From Alkalihalobacillus sp. AL-G (GTDB taxonomy: Bacteria > Bacillota > Bacilli > Bacillales > Fictibacillaceae), in NCBI RefSeq assembly GCF_030643805.1, contig NZ_CP094656.1, forward strand, positions 1,488,001-1,552,000: a stretch of 64,000 nucleotides of DNA, written 5' to 3'. Below the pieces are notes generated by a model that searched no databases, was not told the DNA's origin, and worked only from the letters and a program-made list of their open reading frames with translations. This document shows positions 24,803 to 35,342 of this stretch, piece by piece. The position numbers and the translations under genes are program-made. Every line of letters starts with the position of its first letter. The stretch's first letter is position 1.

Positions 24803-24991
24803 ATGAATTTGAAGAAATATTTCCTTGCAGGTTTATCATCGGTATTTGCTCTCAGTTTAATGTTTGGATGTGCTGCTGAAGAAGAACCAGAAAATGGTGT
24901 ACCTGAAGAGCAACCAGCAGACGAACAACCAGCTGGTGAAGGAGACGCAGAACAACCGGCTGAGGGGGACCAAGGTAACGAAGGCGAGTAG
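24803..24991 (+). CDS. Small acidic lipoprotein
   Basis: 62 residues. A lipoprotein signal peptide (MNLKKYFLAG..., lipobox LMFGC, cysteine at about 22) is followed by a low-complexity tail of Glu, Pro, Gln and Asp (EEQPADEQPAGEGDAEQPAEG). The start at 24803 is fixed by AAAGGAGG. Such short acidic lipoproteins lack a globular domain; a role as a cell-surface spacer is possible. A GGGATGC/GCATCCC hairpin follows at 25017-25039. Confidence 0.75.
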   Translation: MNLKKYFLAGLSSVFALSLMFGCAAEEEPENGVPEEQPADEQPAGEGDAEQPAEGDQGNEGE

Positions 24992-25016
24992 TCAAAACCG
25001 AATAAAAGAAGTAATT

Positions 25017-25044
25017 GGGATGCCAACAACAAGCATCCCTTCTT
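25017..25044 (+). terminator. Probable terminator after small lipoprotein gene
   Basis: GGGATGC (25017-25023) pairs with GCATCCC (25033-25039), followed by TTCTTAATT. Confidence 0.6.
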
Positions 25045-25050
25045 AATTGT

Positions 25051-25484
25051 TTACTTTTCAGTCACTACCAAGTCTTTCAATTTAAAGGTGCCATCTTCCT
25101 TAACCCACGTAGCCAAATAGGATTCATATTCGCATTCCAAAATCTGTTGTTAGCTTTTTTCCAATTGTATTTCCCTCGCCTATTTCAATCATCTTGTCAT
25201 CGATATGCTGGTACATAAAGAATTCTGATACTTTTTGAAAGTCGCTTTGTTTCAAATCACTTTCCTTTGACAATATTTTTCTAAAATCCCGATAGTCTTT
25301 TGAACCAGCAGCTTTTTTTAAATACTCGTTGGCTTCTTTGACGGTTTTAAATCTATTATCATGTGATACGGTTGTTACGTTATTAGTTGCATCTTTTGGT
25401 TGGTGAAATGACAATATCCTGATCACTTGAATACCCCATTAAAAACAATAATATGAGTGCAGCCATGAAGATTACCTTTTTTAT
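25051..25484 (-). pseudogene. Decayed lipoprotein gene
   Basis: Minus-strand remains of a lipoprotein gene. A strong ribosome site (AAGGGGGG) is followed at normal spacing by ATA instead of ATG, then KKVIFMAALILLLFLMGYSS, a lipoprotein signal peptide whose lipobox cysteine has become tyrosine. That frame stops after TKRCN. A second frame continues with PKDATNNVTTVSHDNRF to MRI (25124-25426), and a third completes the C-terminus (ECEYESYLATWVKEDGTF...LVVTEK, stop at 25051). Start loss, lipobox change and two frameshifts together mean the gene is broken. Original function unknown. Confidence 0.75.
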
Positions 25485-25753
25485 GCTATCCCCCCTTAAA
25501 ATAACTTTTATTCAGGATGCTTCATCCTAATAAATGGGAAATCCTCTCCCGAAAACCAATATCTATCCAAATTTTAGCATAATTTTAGCATGAGGTATTA
25601 AAAAAACATGGTGCATTCCCGCCATTTCCGTTTTATAATACTTAGTGACTCGAAATAAATACGAAAGCGGAAGCGCCATCGCGTGCAGAAGCTAGACATG
25701 AAGTCTTTTAAAAAAACTAACATATAAAGCAGCTATAGAGAGGGGATAGCGGG

Positions 25754-26971
25754 ATGTGGAAAAACCGGAATTTCATGCTATTGATGTTCGGCTTAGCAGT
25801 CTCCAGCACCGGTTTATGGGTTGGGATCATTGGGAATCTTGAGTTTTTACAACAGAATGTAGAGTCATCTTTTCTGCAAGCATTAATCATACTTTCTGGT
25901 TTTCTTGTCGGTATTTTCCTTGCTCCGATGGCGGGGAGGGTTATCGATCGAGGTAATAAGCGAAACATACTAATTTATGCAGGAATAGCCCGCTGTTCAG
26001 CAATCTTTTTTATGTACATGGCTATTGCAGCCAATTCAGTTTGGTGGATGCTCGTTTATACTTTTGTAATAGGTATTTCAGGAACTTTCGCCAACCCAGC
26101 TATGCAGACATTGTTACCGATGATTGTATCGAAGGGCCAACTCCTTGAAGCGAATGGAATACATGTGAATATTTTTACTGGTGCGCGGATTGTTGGAACA
26201 GCACTCGGTGGGGTTATGCTTGTAAGTATGTCGTTATTTTCCCTTTATACAGTGACGTTGATATCGTATGTTTTGCTTCTCGTATCAACGTTTTTCATAC
26301 AAGTTGATGAAGGTGCGAAATCATTGGAAAAGGGTAATGAGAAAGAGAATTTCCTTAGTACCATTCGTGAATTATTCCCTATCATCAAAGAGCGCCCAAT
26401 GGTAGTCAATGGGATTCTCCTTCTTATTCCGGCGTTCCTGTTTTTGTCAGGATTTAATTTGACGGTCATCGAAATCAGTGAATTGCAGCATGATTCCGGA
26501 ATAAAAGGGGTTCTCTATACGACTGAAGGTTTATGCGTGTTTCTTGGAACGTATTTATCTAAACGCTTCTTCAATGAAAATCCAAGGCTAAAGTACTTGC
26601 TGGTCATCACACTCGTTATTGCGACAGCACATACTTCTTTAATTTTAGCAGATCATCCTATGATGTCGATCTTTTCATTTGGATTATTCGGTCTCGCTGC
26701 TGGGACATTATTTCCGGTTGTAACGACGATTTTTCAGACAGAAGTACCTTCCGATTATCATGGGCGATTCTTCTCAATCAAGGGAATGGTGGACAACATT
26801 ATATTTCAGGTATTAATGCTTTTAACTGGACTATTTCTGGATACAATCGGTTTTAAGACAATGGTCATAGGATTCGGGATTACATCGTTCATTTTTGTTT
26901 TCGGAATAATAATCATACGTCGACTGAAAATTTCTCGGAAAAAGACGAATTCTGTAACTATATCAAAATAA
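25754..26971 (+). CDS. MFS transporter
   Basis: 405 residues with about 12 transmembrane helices in two halves. The loop between helices 2 and 3 shows PMAGRVIDRGNKRNILI, the MFS motif A (G-x3-D-R-x-x-R/K). The family is the drug-efflux-like DHA/MFS_3 type common in Bacillus. The start is preceded by GAGGGG. No regulator is adjacent and the substrate is unknown. It precedes the oligopeptide operon but is separated by 300 bases and a promoter. Confidence 0.9.
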   Translation: MWKNRNFMLLMFGLAVSSTGLWVGIIGNLEFLQQNVESSFLQALIILSGFLVGIFLAPMAGRVIDRGNKRNILIYAGIARCSAIFFMYMAIAANSVWWMLVYTFVIGISGTFANPAMQTLLPMIVSKGQLLEANGIHVNIFTGARIVGTALGGVMLVSMSLFSLYTVTLISYVLLLVSTFFIQVDEGAKSLEKGNEKENFLSTIRELFPIIKERPMVVNGILLLIPAFLFLSGFNLTVIEISELQHDSGIKGVLYTTEGLCVFLGTYLSKRFFNENPRLKYLLVITLVIATAHTSLILADHPMMSIFSFGLFGLAAGTLFPVVTTIFQTEVPSDYHGRFFSIKGMVDNIIFQVLMLLTGLFLDTIGFKTMVIGFGITSFIFVFGIIIIRRLKISRKKTNSVTISK

Positions 26972-27144
26972 TTGTCGAATGACAAAATGCATGGAATTTA
27001 TTTCTGTGTTTTTTTTTGTGTAAAAAATCTAAAAATGACGAAAAGCCTTGATATATATACATTAGTAAGGTTTAAAAAGTAGTAATTTCGGCCCTGGTAA
27101 TGAGTCACTTATATTAAAAAATTAAATTTTCTTTAAAAAACATC

Positions 27145-27173
27145 TTGATTGTTCTATTTCCTATACTTATAAT
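27145..27173 (+). promoter_or_regulatory. Sigma-A promoter of the oligopeptide operon
   Basis: TTGATT (27145-27150) and TATAAT (27168-27173) with an exact 17-base spacer, about 100 bases ahead of the first ATPase gene. The rest of the 26972-27270 stretch is AT-rich and gene-free. Confidence 0.75.
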
Positions 27174-27270
27174 GTTTTAAAACAATTCAAAATATAAACA
27201 AAGTTCTAACATTTCAATATCCTTAGACGAAAAATACATCAAAGGTAATGAATAAAGGGGGTTTGGTAGT

Positions 27271-28287
27271 TTGAAGGACTTACTTCAGGTCAAAAACTTA
27301 AAGACACACTTTTTCGACAAAAAACAAACTGTCAAAGCAGTCGATGGAGTGAATTTTGAAATTAAAACAGGTGAGACTGTCGCCCTAGTTGGAGAGTCCG
27401 GATGTGGGAAAAGCATGACATCACTTTCTATCATGCGATTGGTTCCTGGTCCAAATGGAAAAATCGTTGAAGGTGAGGTATTGATGGGTGATAAAAATTT
27501 ACTCGAACTTACTGAAAACGACATGTGTAAAATCAGAGGAAATGAGATCTCAATGATTTTCCAGGAGCCGATGACGTCACTTAATCCTGTACTGACAATT
27601 GGTGAACAGATCATTGAAGTCATTACATACCACAAACGGTTACCTCGTAAGGAAGCAGTAAAACAGGCCATTGAATTACTTAAAATGGTCGGTATACCCC
27701 GAGCTGAAGATATTATAACAGATTATCCACACCGTCTTTCAGGTGGGATGCGACAACGTGTAATGATTGCCATGGCAATGAGTTGTGACCCGAAACTGTT
27801 GATCGCTGATGAACCAACCACAGCATTAGATGTAACCATTCAAGCGCAAATTTTAGATCTTATGAAAGATTTGTCCAAAAAAGTAAATACTGCGATTTTG
27901 TTAATTACACATGACCTTGGTGTCGTATCAGAATTGGCTGAACGGATTATTGTCATGTATGCAGGCCAGATTGTCGAACAAGCATCTGTTGATGATATTT
28001 TTGAGAAGCCTCTTCATCCATATACACAGGGGTTGATCGAATCAGTACCCGATATAAATGGTGAAATTGGACGGTTGAATCCAATCAAAGGCAATGTACC
28101 CACACCTGAACAAATGCCGAATGGGTGTCGTTTTGCACCTAGGTGTTCCCACGCATTCGGGCGTTGTCATGAAGAAGAACCACAGTTGGTGAGCAAAAAA
28201 AACAATACGAGAGCAGTCCGTTGCTTTTTGTACGATGAGGAAACGGAGGTCGGAAATGACACCCAAAACAAACACACTCACAGTTGA
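27271..28287 (+). CDS. Oligopeptide ABC transporter ATP-binding protein (OppD/DppD-like)
   Basis: 338 residues. Walker A GESGCGKS (41-48), signature LSGGMRQRV, and Walker [14 protein letters not shown]. The C-terminal oligopeptide/dipeptide extension with the cysteine-rich block [15 protein letters not shown] is typical of OppD/DppD. It powers import by the permeases at 31207-33096. TTG start at 27271 with AAAGGGGG upstream. First gene of the operon. Confidence 0.93.
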   Translation: MKDLLQVKNLKTHFFDKKQTVKAVDGVNFEIKTGETVALVGESGCGKSMTSLSIMRLVPGPNGKIVEGEVLMGDKNLLELTENDMCKIRGNEISMIFQEPMTSLNPVLTIGEQIIEVITYHKRLPRKEAVKQAIELLKMVGIPRAEDIITDYPHRLSGGMRQRVMIAMAMSCDPKLLIADEPTTALDVTIQAQILDLMKDLSKKVNTAILLITHDLGVVSELAERIIVMYAGQIVEQASVDDIFEKPLHPYTQGLIESVPDINGEIGRLNPIKGNVPTPEQMPNGCRFAPRCSHAFGRCHEEEPQLVSKKNNTRAVRCFLYDEETEVGNDTQNKHTHS

Positions 28288-29278
28288 TTCCAAACAAGAG
28301 AAAAACAATGGAGCGATACTTGAAGTATCGAACTTAAAGATGTATTTTCCGATTAAAGCTGGAGTTATGCAACGAACAGTTGGAAGTGTAAAAGCGGTTG
28401 ATGGAATATCCTTTCGAATGCAGCCGGGTGAAACGTTGGGGATTGTTGGAGAGTCCGGATGTGGTAAATCGACCTTAGGCAGGGCGATCATCCGTCTCTA
28501 TCAACCTACGAGAGGTAACGTCATTTTTAAAGGACGGGATATCACCAAGCTTTCAGAAAGTGAGCTAAGGAAGACTGTAAGGAAGCAAATTCAAATGATC
28601 TTTCAGGATCCTTTCGCCTCCTTAAATCCAAGGAAAACATTGGAGAATAGTATTATCGAACCTTTGAAAACACATGGCTACCCTGCACAAGAACAAAAAG
28701 AGAGGGTTGCAGAACTTCTTGATACAGTCGGGCTGAACGCTACATTTGCAAACCGATATCCCCATGAATTCTCAGGAGGTCAGCGTCAAAGAATCGGTAT
28801 TGCAAGGGCACTCGCTTTGAATCCAGATTTAGTTATTGCTGATGAACCAGTGTCTGCATTGGATGTATCGATTCAAGCACAAATCATCAACCTGATGGAA
28901 GATTTGCAAAGTAAATACAACCTGACTTATCTATTTATCTCTCATGATTTAGGTGTTGTCCGCCATATTTCAGACAGGGTCGGCGTGATGTATCTCGGCA
29001 ATATGATGGAGCTCGCTGAAAAGAACGACCTTTATAAAGAACCACTTCATCCATATACACAAGCATTATTGTCCGCCGTACCAATTCCGAAGAAAAAGGG
29101 CCAGGTGAAACGGGAGAGGATCATATTGTCTGGAGATTTACCAAGTCCCGCGAATCCGCCTAACGGTTGTGTATTCCATACACGCTGTCCTGCAGCAATG
29201 GATGTTTGCAGACAGGAAATACCAAAGCTCCAAGAAATTCATCCAAAGCATTATGTAGCATGTCATCTTTATGAGTGA
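28256..29278 (+). CDS. Oligopeptide ABC transporter ATP-binding protein (OppF/DppF-like)
   Basis: 340 residues. Walker [11 protein letters not shown]-loop [12 protein letters not shown], signature [13 protein letters not shown] and Walker [14 protein letters not shown] are all present. The C-terminal [14 protein letters not shown] block fits OppF/DppF. Start at 28256, set by GGAGG, overlaps the previous gene by 32 bases, so the two ATPases are translationally coupled and should form a heterodimer. The longer frame from 28235 is less likely. Confidence 0.93.
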   Translation: MTPKTNTLTVDSKQEKNNGAILEVSNLKMYFPIKAGVMQRTVGSVKAVDGISFRMQPGETLGIVGESGCGKSTLGRAIIRLYQPTRGNVIFKGRDITKLSESELRKTVRKQIQMIFQDPFASLNPRKTLENSIIEPLKTHGYPAQEQKERVAELLDTVGLNATFANRYPHEFSGGQRQRIGIARALALNPDLVIADEPVSALDVSIQAQIINLMEDLQSKYNLTYLFISHDLGVVRHISDRVGVMYLGNMMELAEKNDLYKEPLHPYTQALLSAVPIPKKKGQVKRERIILSGDLPSPANPPNGCVFHTRCPAAMDVCRQEIPKLQEIHPKHYVACHLYE

Positions 29279-29422
29279 CGTAAGTGACCGTGGAACTTAG
29301 ACTCAGCATTTTAAATGCTTTGTTATACAAAACTTTCTTATTCCATGGAAAGGGGTGAATCTTAGTTCGTTGAACCTTTGTCAACCTTTTTTAAAAATCC
29401 AAACTATTAGGGGGTAGAGCAT

Positions 29423-31072
29423 TTGAAAGGTAAAAAGAAATTTCATTTGTTGTTCGTATTGACGTTAGTGTTATCCATGTTTTTAGCGGCATGTAACGCA
29501 AATCCTGAAACAAAAGAGCCTTCGAATGAAGGCACAGAAGGCAGTGAAGAGGAAAAGCCAGAAGGTCCACAAGAAGGTGGCGACCTTATCGTTGGCTCCA
29601 TCGGGGCTCCGACACTTTTCAACGATTTGTATTCAACGGATATTTCAAGTTCTGATATTTCCGAATGGTTATACGATGGGTTAGTCCGGTTCAATGAAAA
29701 ATTGGAGCCTGAACCTGCTATTGCAAAAGAATGGAAGATTTCAGAAGACGGGACTATTTGGACGTTCTATCTGAATGAGGGTATTACATTCCATGATGGT
29801 GAACCTTTGACAGCGGATGATGTCGTATTTACGTACAGCATCCCGTTACACGAAGATTATGTTGGTGCTCGTGCTTCAAACTTTGAAAAGATCGAAAAGA
29901 TTGAAGCGGTCGATGACCACACAGTTAAAATTACACTTAAAGAGCCATTTGCTCCATTCTTTGTAACAGCAGCTTATGGAATACTGCCTGAACATATTTT
30001 AAAGGATGTGCCAATTGCCGAATTAGGAGAACACGAGTTTAATACCAAAAGTCCTATCGGATCTGGTCCGTTCAAGTTTGAAGAATGGAAGGAAGGTCAA
30101 TACGTAAAGGTTACAGCGAATGAGAATTACTACAAAGGTCGACCGTACTTAGATTCTATTACGTACAAGATTGTTCCTGATGCAAACGCGCTGATGGCAC
30201 AGCTTGCTGCAGGAGACGTTCATGAAGCTGCTGTCCAATCACCAGACCTAGCAACAGCTAAAGATCTCGAAGAAAAAGGCAAGATCCAGCTCTCTACTAA
30301 TCTATCTCTTGGGTATACTTACATTGGTTGGAACCAGAAGAATGAATTGTTCCAGGATGTGAAGGTACGACAGGCATTGACAATGGCCATCGATCGTGAG
30401 GCGATTATCGGAGCTGTATTGAATGGAGATGGTGAAATCGCTCATGCACCATCCAGTCCACTAAGCTGGGCTTACAACCCGGATGTAGCGAAATTCAACT
30501 TTGATGTAGAAAAAGCGAAGGCACTTCTTGAAGAAGCCGGATGGACACCTGGAGACGACGGCATCTTACAAAAAGATGGAAAGAGATTCTCATTTGAGCT
30601 GAAAACGAACCAAGGAAACAAAGCTCGTGAACAAATTGCAACAATCGTTCAGCAGCAATTGAAACAAATTGGCATCGAAGTACAGCCGAAAATCATGGAA
30701 TGGAGTGCGTTCATTGAAGATGTAACTGCTCCGAACTGGAATTATGATGCGTGTATCCTCGGTTGGAGCCTGTCTGCAGATCCAGACCCAACTGATTTAT
30801 GGCATTCGAAGGAACGTGAACAAGGGCTGAACTTTGTACACTTCTCTGATCCAGAGCTTGATAAGCTGATGGAACAGAATACGAAAGAACTTGATCAGGA
30901 AAAACGTAAGGAGATCATTGCTGAAATACAATCAGGAATTGCAGAACAACAACCGTATACGTTCCTTTACTACCCGAACGATCACTATGCATTAGATGCA
31001 AAGCTGCGTGGTCACGTTCACCATCCATCCAGTGAATTTTACATGATCGAAAAATGGTGGTTGGAACAATAA
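29423..31072 (+). CDS. Oligopeptide-binding lipoprotein (SBP family 5)
   Basis: 549 residues. Lipoprotein signal peptide with lipobox LAAC (lipidated C24), a short acidic linker, then the family 5 solute-binding fold: FNDLYSTDISSSDISEWLYDGLVRF near the front and the VRQALTMAIDREAI signature in the middle. It captures peptides outside the cell and delivers them to the permeases. TTG start at 29423, ribosome site AGGGGGTAGAG. The 145-base gap upstream has a weak GTTGA/TCAAC hairpin with T-run (29374-29398), which may attenuate. Confidence 0.93.
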   Translation: MKGKKKFHLLFVLTLVLSMFLAACNANPETKEPSNEGTEGSEEEKPEGPQEGGDLIVGSIGAPTLFNDLYSTDISSSDISEWLYDGLVRFNEKLEPEPAIAKEWKISEDGTIWTFYLNEGITFHDGEPLTADDVVFTYSIPLHEDYVGARASNFEKIEKIEAVDDHTVKITLKEPFAPFFVTAAYGILPEHILKDVPIAELGEHEFNTKSPIGSGPFKFEEWKEGQYVKVTANENYYKGRPYLDSITYKIVPDANALMAQLAAGDVHEAAVQSPDLATAKDLEEKGKIQLSTNLSLGYTYIGWNQKNELFQDVKVRQALTMAIDREAIIGAVLNGDGEIAHAPSSPLSWAYNPDVAKFNFDVEKAKALLEEAGWTPGDDGILQKDGKRFSFELKTNQGNKAREQIATIVQQQLKQIGIEVQPKIMEWSAFIEDVTAPNWNYDACILGWSLSADPDPTDLWHSKEREQGLNFVHFSDPELDKLMEQNTKELDQEKRKEIIAEIQSGIAEQQPYTFLYYPNDHYALDAKLRGHVHHPSSEFYMIEKWWLEQ

Positions 31073-31092
31073 TACTTTGGAGTTCTCGGGGT

Positions 31093-31126
31093 GGGACTGA
31101 CATGTGTTTGCTGTCAGTTCCATTCC
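31093..31126 (+). promoter_or_regulatory. Intra-operon stem-loop after binding protein gene
   Basis: GGGACTGACA (31093-31102) pairs with TGTCAGTTCC (31112-31121), followed by ATTCCTCTTT. The T-tract is broken, so it is likely partial: the usual way to keep binding protein above permease in such operons. Confidence 0.6.
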
Positions 31127-31206
31127 TCTTTATAAAAATATTCATGAACTAATAATTTTATTAAATCATTAAAGAAAGAAATTCAGGAAAAAGGGGGAAT
31201 TTCTGC

Positions 31207-32157
31207 TTGCTCTCATATATAATTCGTCGAGTATTAATGGCTATTCCACTACTGATTGGAATTTCAATCCTGTCGTTTGGAATCATCCATCTGGCACCTG
31301 GAGACCCGACTGCCCTTTTGATGGATCCGAATATCAAACCTGAAGACCGAGTCGCTTTTATGGAGAAATATGGGCTCAATGATCCGATGCATGTCCAGTA
31401 CATGAAATGGGTTGGAAACATGCTACAAGGAGATTTCGGGCAATCATTGATTCGAACTGGTACAGATGTATCATATTTAATTATTGCGAGGTTGCCAAAC
31501 ACATTGTTTCTCATGCTCGTTTCTACGATACTTGCTATTGTGATCTCCATTCCATTTGGCATCATTTCTGCAAGGAAGCCATACACCCTTACAGATTATT
31601 CTGTAACAACTGTTTCTTTTATCGGCCTTGCTACACCGAATTTTTGGTTTGGACTCGTATTGATCATGTTCTTATCCGTTCAGGCAGATTGGTTTCCGAC
31701 CGGCGGAATTGCAACTCTGAATGAACCGTTCAGTCTATGGGATCGTATCCATCACCTGATTTTGCCGGCTTTCGTACTTGCTACAGCAGACATGGCTGGT
31801 CTGACTCGTTACACACGGACGAGTATGATAGACGTATTAAATCAAGATTATATACGTACTGCACGGGCAAAAGGATTTAAAGAACGTAAAGTCGTGTATA
31901 AGCACGGGTTAAGAAATGGCTTGATACCAGTCATTACCATTTTCGGGGTCATGTTACCGTCATTTTTTGGAGGAGCTGTTGTTGTTGAGAAAATATTCAA
32001 CTGGCCTGGTATTGGATTATTATTCATTGATGCAGCTTTCCAGAGAGATTATCCAGTAATTATGGCGGTTACTATTATAGCAGCAGTGATAACCGTTATT
32101 GGAAGCTTGATCGCTGATATCCTATACGCTGTATTTGATCCAAGAATCGAGTATTAA
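31207..32157 (+). CDS. Oligopeptide ABC transporter permease (OppB/DppB-like)
   Basis: 316 residues with six transmembrane helices. The N-terminal LSYIIRRVLMAIPLLIGISILSF and the HLAPGDPT motif are typical for OppB/DppB. The EAA loop DYIRTARAKGFKERKVVYKHGLRNGLIP meets the ATPases. TTG start at 31207 preceded by AAAGGGGG. It forms a heterodimer with the following permease, 12 bases downstream. Confidence 0.93.
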   Translation: MLSYIIRRVLMAIPLLIGISILSFGIIHLAPGDPTALLMDPNIKPEDRVAFMEKYGLNDPMHVQYMKWVGNMLQGDFGQSLIRTGTDVSYLIIARLPNTLFLMLVSTILAIVISIPFGIISARKPYTLTDYSVTTVSFIGLATPNFWFGLVLIMFLSVQADWFPTGGIATLNEPFSLWDRIHHLILPAFVLATADMAGLTRYTRTSMIDVLNQDYIRTARAKGFKERKVVYKHGLRNGLIPVITIFGVMLPSFFGGAVVVEKIFNWPGIGLLFIDAAFQRDYPVIMAVTIIAAVITVIGSLIADILYAVFDPRIEY

Positions 32158-32169
32158 GGGGGAGAAGAG

Positions 32170-33096
32170 ATGTCACAGCCTGAAAATCAATTGCGCCCAA
32201 ATGTACCGGTTCCTCCAGAGCCATTAGCACCTTTTCCTCAAGAGAAACCTGATACATTAACAAAAATTGCGATTGATAAATTTGTAAAAAACAAGCTGGC
32301 AGTCATCGGCTTGATTGTATTGACGTTAATTATCGCTTCAGCAATTTGTGCTCCTTTACTAACCCACTACAATCCTGCAGACATGCAACTGTTAAAAAAA
32401 CTACAGCCTCCCAATAGTGAACATTGGTTAGGTGTCGATACACTCGGTCGGGATATGTATACACGCTTATTATATGGTGCGAGGGTATCGTTGCTTGTCG
32501 GATTTGCTTCTGTTACAGCATCGATCTTTATTGGGACGATCATCGGGGCTTTCGCTGGTTACTATGGTGGGAAAATTGATGCATTTTTAATGCGCGTAGT
32601 CGATGTGTTTCTGTCTTTTCCAAGCTTATTCTTATTGATTACACTTGTAACGATTTTCGAGCCAAGCATTGATAAGTTAATTCTTGCGTTTGCCTTGTTC
32701 GGTTGGACAACAACTGCACGATTAGTGAGGGGAGAATTCTTGTCATTGAGATCACGTGAATTTGTTCTTGCAGCTAAAACGATGGGGGTGAAAAGCTACA
32801 AAATCATTTTCTCGCATATTTTACCAAATGCAATGGGACCTATAATCGTTACAGCAACCCTGAATGTCGGAATCGTCATCCTTGCTGAATCTGCCCTAAG
32901 CTATCTCGGTTTAGGTATCCAGCCTCCCACACCAAGCTGGGGGAATATGCTTCAGGATGCTCAAAGTCTGACGATTATGAATACTGCACCATGGTACCCA
33001 ATTTTTCCGGGAGTGATGATCCTGATCACCGTACTCGCATTCAACTTCGTGGGAGACGGTCTTAGAGATGCGTTTGATCCAAAGATGAAGTCCTAA
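32170..33096 (+). CDS. Oligopeptide ABC transporter permease (OppC/DppC-like)
   Basis: 308 residues. The proline-rich N-terminal cytoplasmic region leads to helix 1, the [24 protein letters not shown] block (OppC hallmark), the EAA loop [27 protein letters not shown] and the C-terminal [17 protein letters not shown]. Ribosome site GGGGGAG. Last transporter gene; an S9 peptidase follows after 23 bases, probably in the same transcript. Confidence 0.93.
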   Translation: MSQPENQLRPNVPVPPEPLAPFPQEKPDTLTKIAIDKFVKNKLAVIGLIVLTLIIASAICAPLLTHYNPADMQLLKKLQPPNSEHWLGVDTLGRDMYTRLLYGARVSLLVGFASVTASIFIGTIIGAFAGYYGGKIDAFLMRVVDVFLSFPSLFLLITLVTIFEPSIDKLILAFALFGWTTTARLVRGEFLSLRSREFVLAAKTMGVKSYKIIFSHILPNAMGPIIVTATLNVGIVILAESALSYLGLGIQPPTPSWGNMLQDAQSLTIMNTAPWYPIFPGVMILITVLAFNFVGDGLRDAFDPKMKS

Positions 33097-33119
33097 ACCT
33101 GATATGAAGGAGGAATAAT

Positions 33120-35120
33120 ATGAAAGACGACAGCGGTGTTAAGGTAGATGATCTTTATCGATTTAAATTTGTAAGTGATCCACAGGTTTCACCGGACGGA
33201 AGTCAACTAGCGTATGTGGTAAAGGAAATTAATGAAAACCAAGACTACCAATCGAATCTATATTTGTTTGAGACGTCAACTCGAAAAATAGTAAAGTGGA
33301 CATCTGGGGACTCTATTGACTTTTTTCCAAGGTGGTCTCCCGATGGCCAATCACTTTTGTTTCTATCAAATCGTTCGGGTGACAATCAAGTTTGGACGAT
33401 TTCGGCAAAAGGCGGTGAACCCGACCAGCTTACTTCTGTGAAAGGTGGCGCTTTACAGCCTTCATGGAGTGCTGATGGTACTTGTATACTTTATACGTTT
33501 ACCGATTCGATATCCGAGCAGGAGTGTAACGGAAAGAAAAAACCAATTGAAATCGACCAGCTCAGGTATAAAGCAGACGGTAAATCTACCTTTACACAAA
33601 ATTCTTATCAACAGATTGCTAAGATCAATCTCGATGATCGTATCGTACAACCCTTAACCGATCTAAAAGCAGATCATTTTCACCCCAAAAGTACACCTGA
33701 CGGCAAAGGGTTTGTTTTTGCATGCTTTGAAGAGGATGTACCAGGGTTATATCGACACTCAAAAATCATATTAAAGGGGTTTGATGATGAAGAGGTTGTT
33801 ATCTCTGACCCTAAGGGGACATACTCCCATCCCACCTGTTCACCTGATGGGCGCTTTATTGCGTATATTGGTCATAAGCAGCAATTTAAAGGGGCTACAT
33901 ATAACGAAATTTGGGTGTACGATCGGGAAAATGAAACAACAAGATGTTTAACAAAGCAGTTGGACATTCAGGTGGGAGACGTGATGATCAGTGATTTGCA
34001 TGCTGTCGAACCATCTCCTCATCTAACATGGAATGCAAACAGTGAAACGCTTTATTTTTTGGCCAGTGAGTTCGGTAATACAGAACTGTACGAGATCGAT
34101 TTATATGGAAACGTGGATAAGATTGTGGAAGGTGACCGTCATATCTATCAATATGCGATGGACGATGATGCGAGACGGGTTTACCTTGCTGTCAGTACGC
34201 CTACCCATCCTGGTGAACTCGTACTGCATGAGATTAATAATCTGAATGAAGAACCGGTTACAGCACACAACAATACATTTCTAAATAATATTACGTTATC
34301 AGTACCAGAGCCTGTACAATTCCCTAGTCAGGATGGGACAGTTATCCATGGTTGGTTGCTGAAGCCGATTGGATTTCAACGGGAACATTCCTATCCGCTT
34401 GTCCTGGAGGTCCACGGTGGACCGCATATGATGTACGGAAATACGTTTTTCCATGAATTTCAGGTACTTTCGAACGCAGGATATGGAGTTCTGTATCTTA
34501 ATCCAAGGGGAAGTCATGGTTACGGACAGGCCTTTGTAAATGGCTGCAGAGGGGATTATGGCGGCGGTGATTATCAAGATTTGATGGCTGGGATTGACCA
34601 CGCCCTTGAAAGCTATGAATGGATTGACCAAGAGCAGTTATATGTGACTGGTGGTAGCTATGGTGGATTTATGACAAATTGGATCGTAGGGAGCACGAAT
34701 CGGTTCCGTGCTGCTGTAACTCAACGCTCGATCTGTAACTGGCACAGTTTCTATGGAGTGAGTGATATTGGCTACTTCTTTACGGAAGGGGAGATTGGTG
34801 CTCATATGGAGAATGATCCGGAAAAGCTTTGGTACCATTCACCGCTGAGACTTGTGAAAAATGTTGAAACACCATTGCTGATTTTACATGGAGAAAAAGA
34901 TTATCGTTGTCCTATCGAACAAGCAGAGCAATTATTCATTGCACTAAAGCAACAAAACAAGCCTGTGCGGCTCGTCCGATTCCCTGATGCAGATCACAAT
35001 CTTTCAAGAAATGGTGATCCGGCAATGAGGGTGGAAAGGCTAAAGCAGATCGTAGGTTGGTTTGAACACTACCGTTCAATTGATACTAAACGAGTATCAG
35101 TAGATGTAAGTGCTCAGTGA
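33120..35120 (+). CDS. S9 family peptidase (acylaminoacyl-peptidase-like)
   Basis: 666 residues: an N-terminal beta-propeller with TolB-like WD-type repeats (FFPRWSPDGQSLLFLS, HPTCSPDGRFIAYIG) and a C-terminal alpha/beta hydrolase domain. The catalytic triad is S513 (GGSYGGF), D594 (HGEKDYRCP) and H626 (DADHNLS). Such enzymes cut short peptides or remove blocked N-terminal residues. No signal peptide, so cytosolic. Coupling to the oligopeptide importer suggests it digests imported peptides. Ribosome site GAAGGAGG. A long hairpin terminator follows. Confidence 0.93.
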   Translation: MKDDSGVKVDDLYRFKFVSDPQVSPDGSQLAYVVKEINENQDYQSNLYLFETSTRKIVKWTSGDSIDFFPRWSPDGQSLLFLSNRSGDNQVWTISAKGGEPDQLTSVKGGALQPSWSADGTCILYTFTDSISEQECNGKKKPIEIDQLRYKADGKSTFTQNSYQQIAKINLDDRIVQPLTDLKADHFHPKSTPDGKGFVFACFEEDVPGLYRHSKIILKGFDDEEVVISDPKGTYSHPTCSPDGRFIAYIGHKQQFKGATYNEIWVYDRENETTRCLTKQLDIQVGDVMISDLHAVEPSPHLTWNANSETLYFLASEFGNTELYEIDLYGNVDKIVEGDRHIYQYAMDDDARRVYLAVSTPTHPGELVLHEINNLNEEPVTAHNNTFLNNITLSVPEPVQFPSQDGTVIHGWLLKPIGFQREHSYPLVLEVHGGPHMMYGNTFFHEFQVLSNAGYGVLYLNPRGSHGYGQAFVNGCRGDYGGGDYQDLMAGIDHALESYEWIDQEQLYVTGGSYGGFMTNWIVGSTNRFRAAVTQRSICNWHSFYGVSDIGYFFTEGEIGAHMENDPEKLWYHSPLRLVKNVETPLLILHGEKDYRCPIEQAEQLFIALKQQNKPVRLVRFPDADHNLSRNGDPAMRVERLKQIVGWFEHYRSIDTKRVSVDVSAQ

Positions 35121-35153
35121 AAAATTGATTAACTAGAGAGTGATTCATATGTG

Positions 35154-35226
35154 CCAGGCTGATTCCTGCGACAGCATTCCGTGTAATATGGCGTAATGTT
35201 GTACAGGAGGGGGCCTGGTTTTTTTA
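35154..35226 (+). terminator. Long bulged terminator hairpin after S9 peptidase gene
   Basis: CCAGGC (35154-35159) pairs with GCCTGG (35213-35218), TCCTG (35164-35168) with CAGGA (35204-35208), ACAGCATT (35171-35178) with AATGTTGT (35195-35202), followed by seven T. About 65 bases, much longer than an ordinary terminator. Confidence 0.7.
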
Positions 35227-35342
35227 AAATACTTATTTATCCAAGTTTTATCCAAGTATACTCAACCTTGGCAGGGAAAATCTCTATTATTCGAGAATAG
35301 TGTAATGGAGCTTCAAAATAAACAAAGTGAGGTAAATATTTT

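Noticed and set aside
25661-25700. GCGGAAGCGCCATCGCGTGC segment as a repeat
   Set aside because: It resembles a common Bacillaceae intergenic repeat, but only one partial copy is seen here, so it was not annotated.
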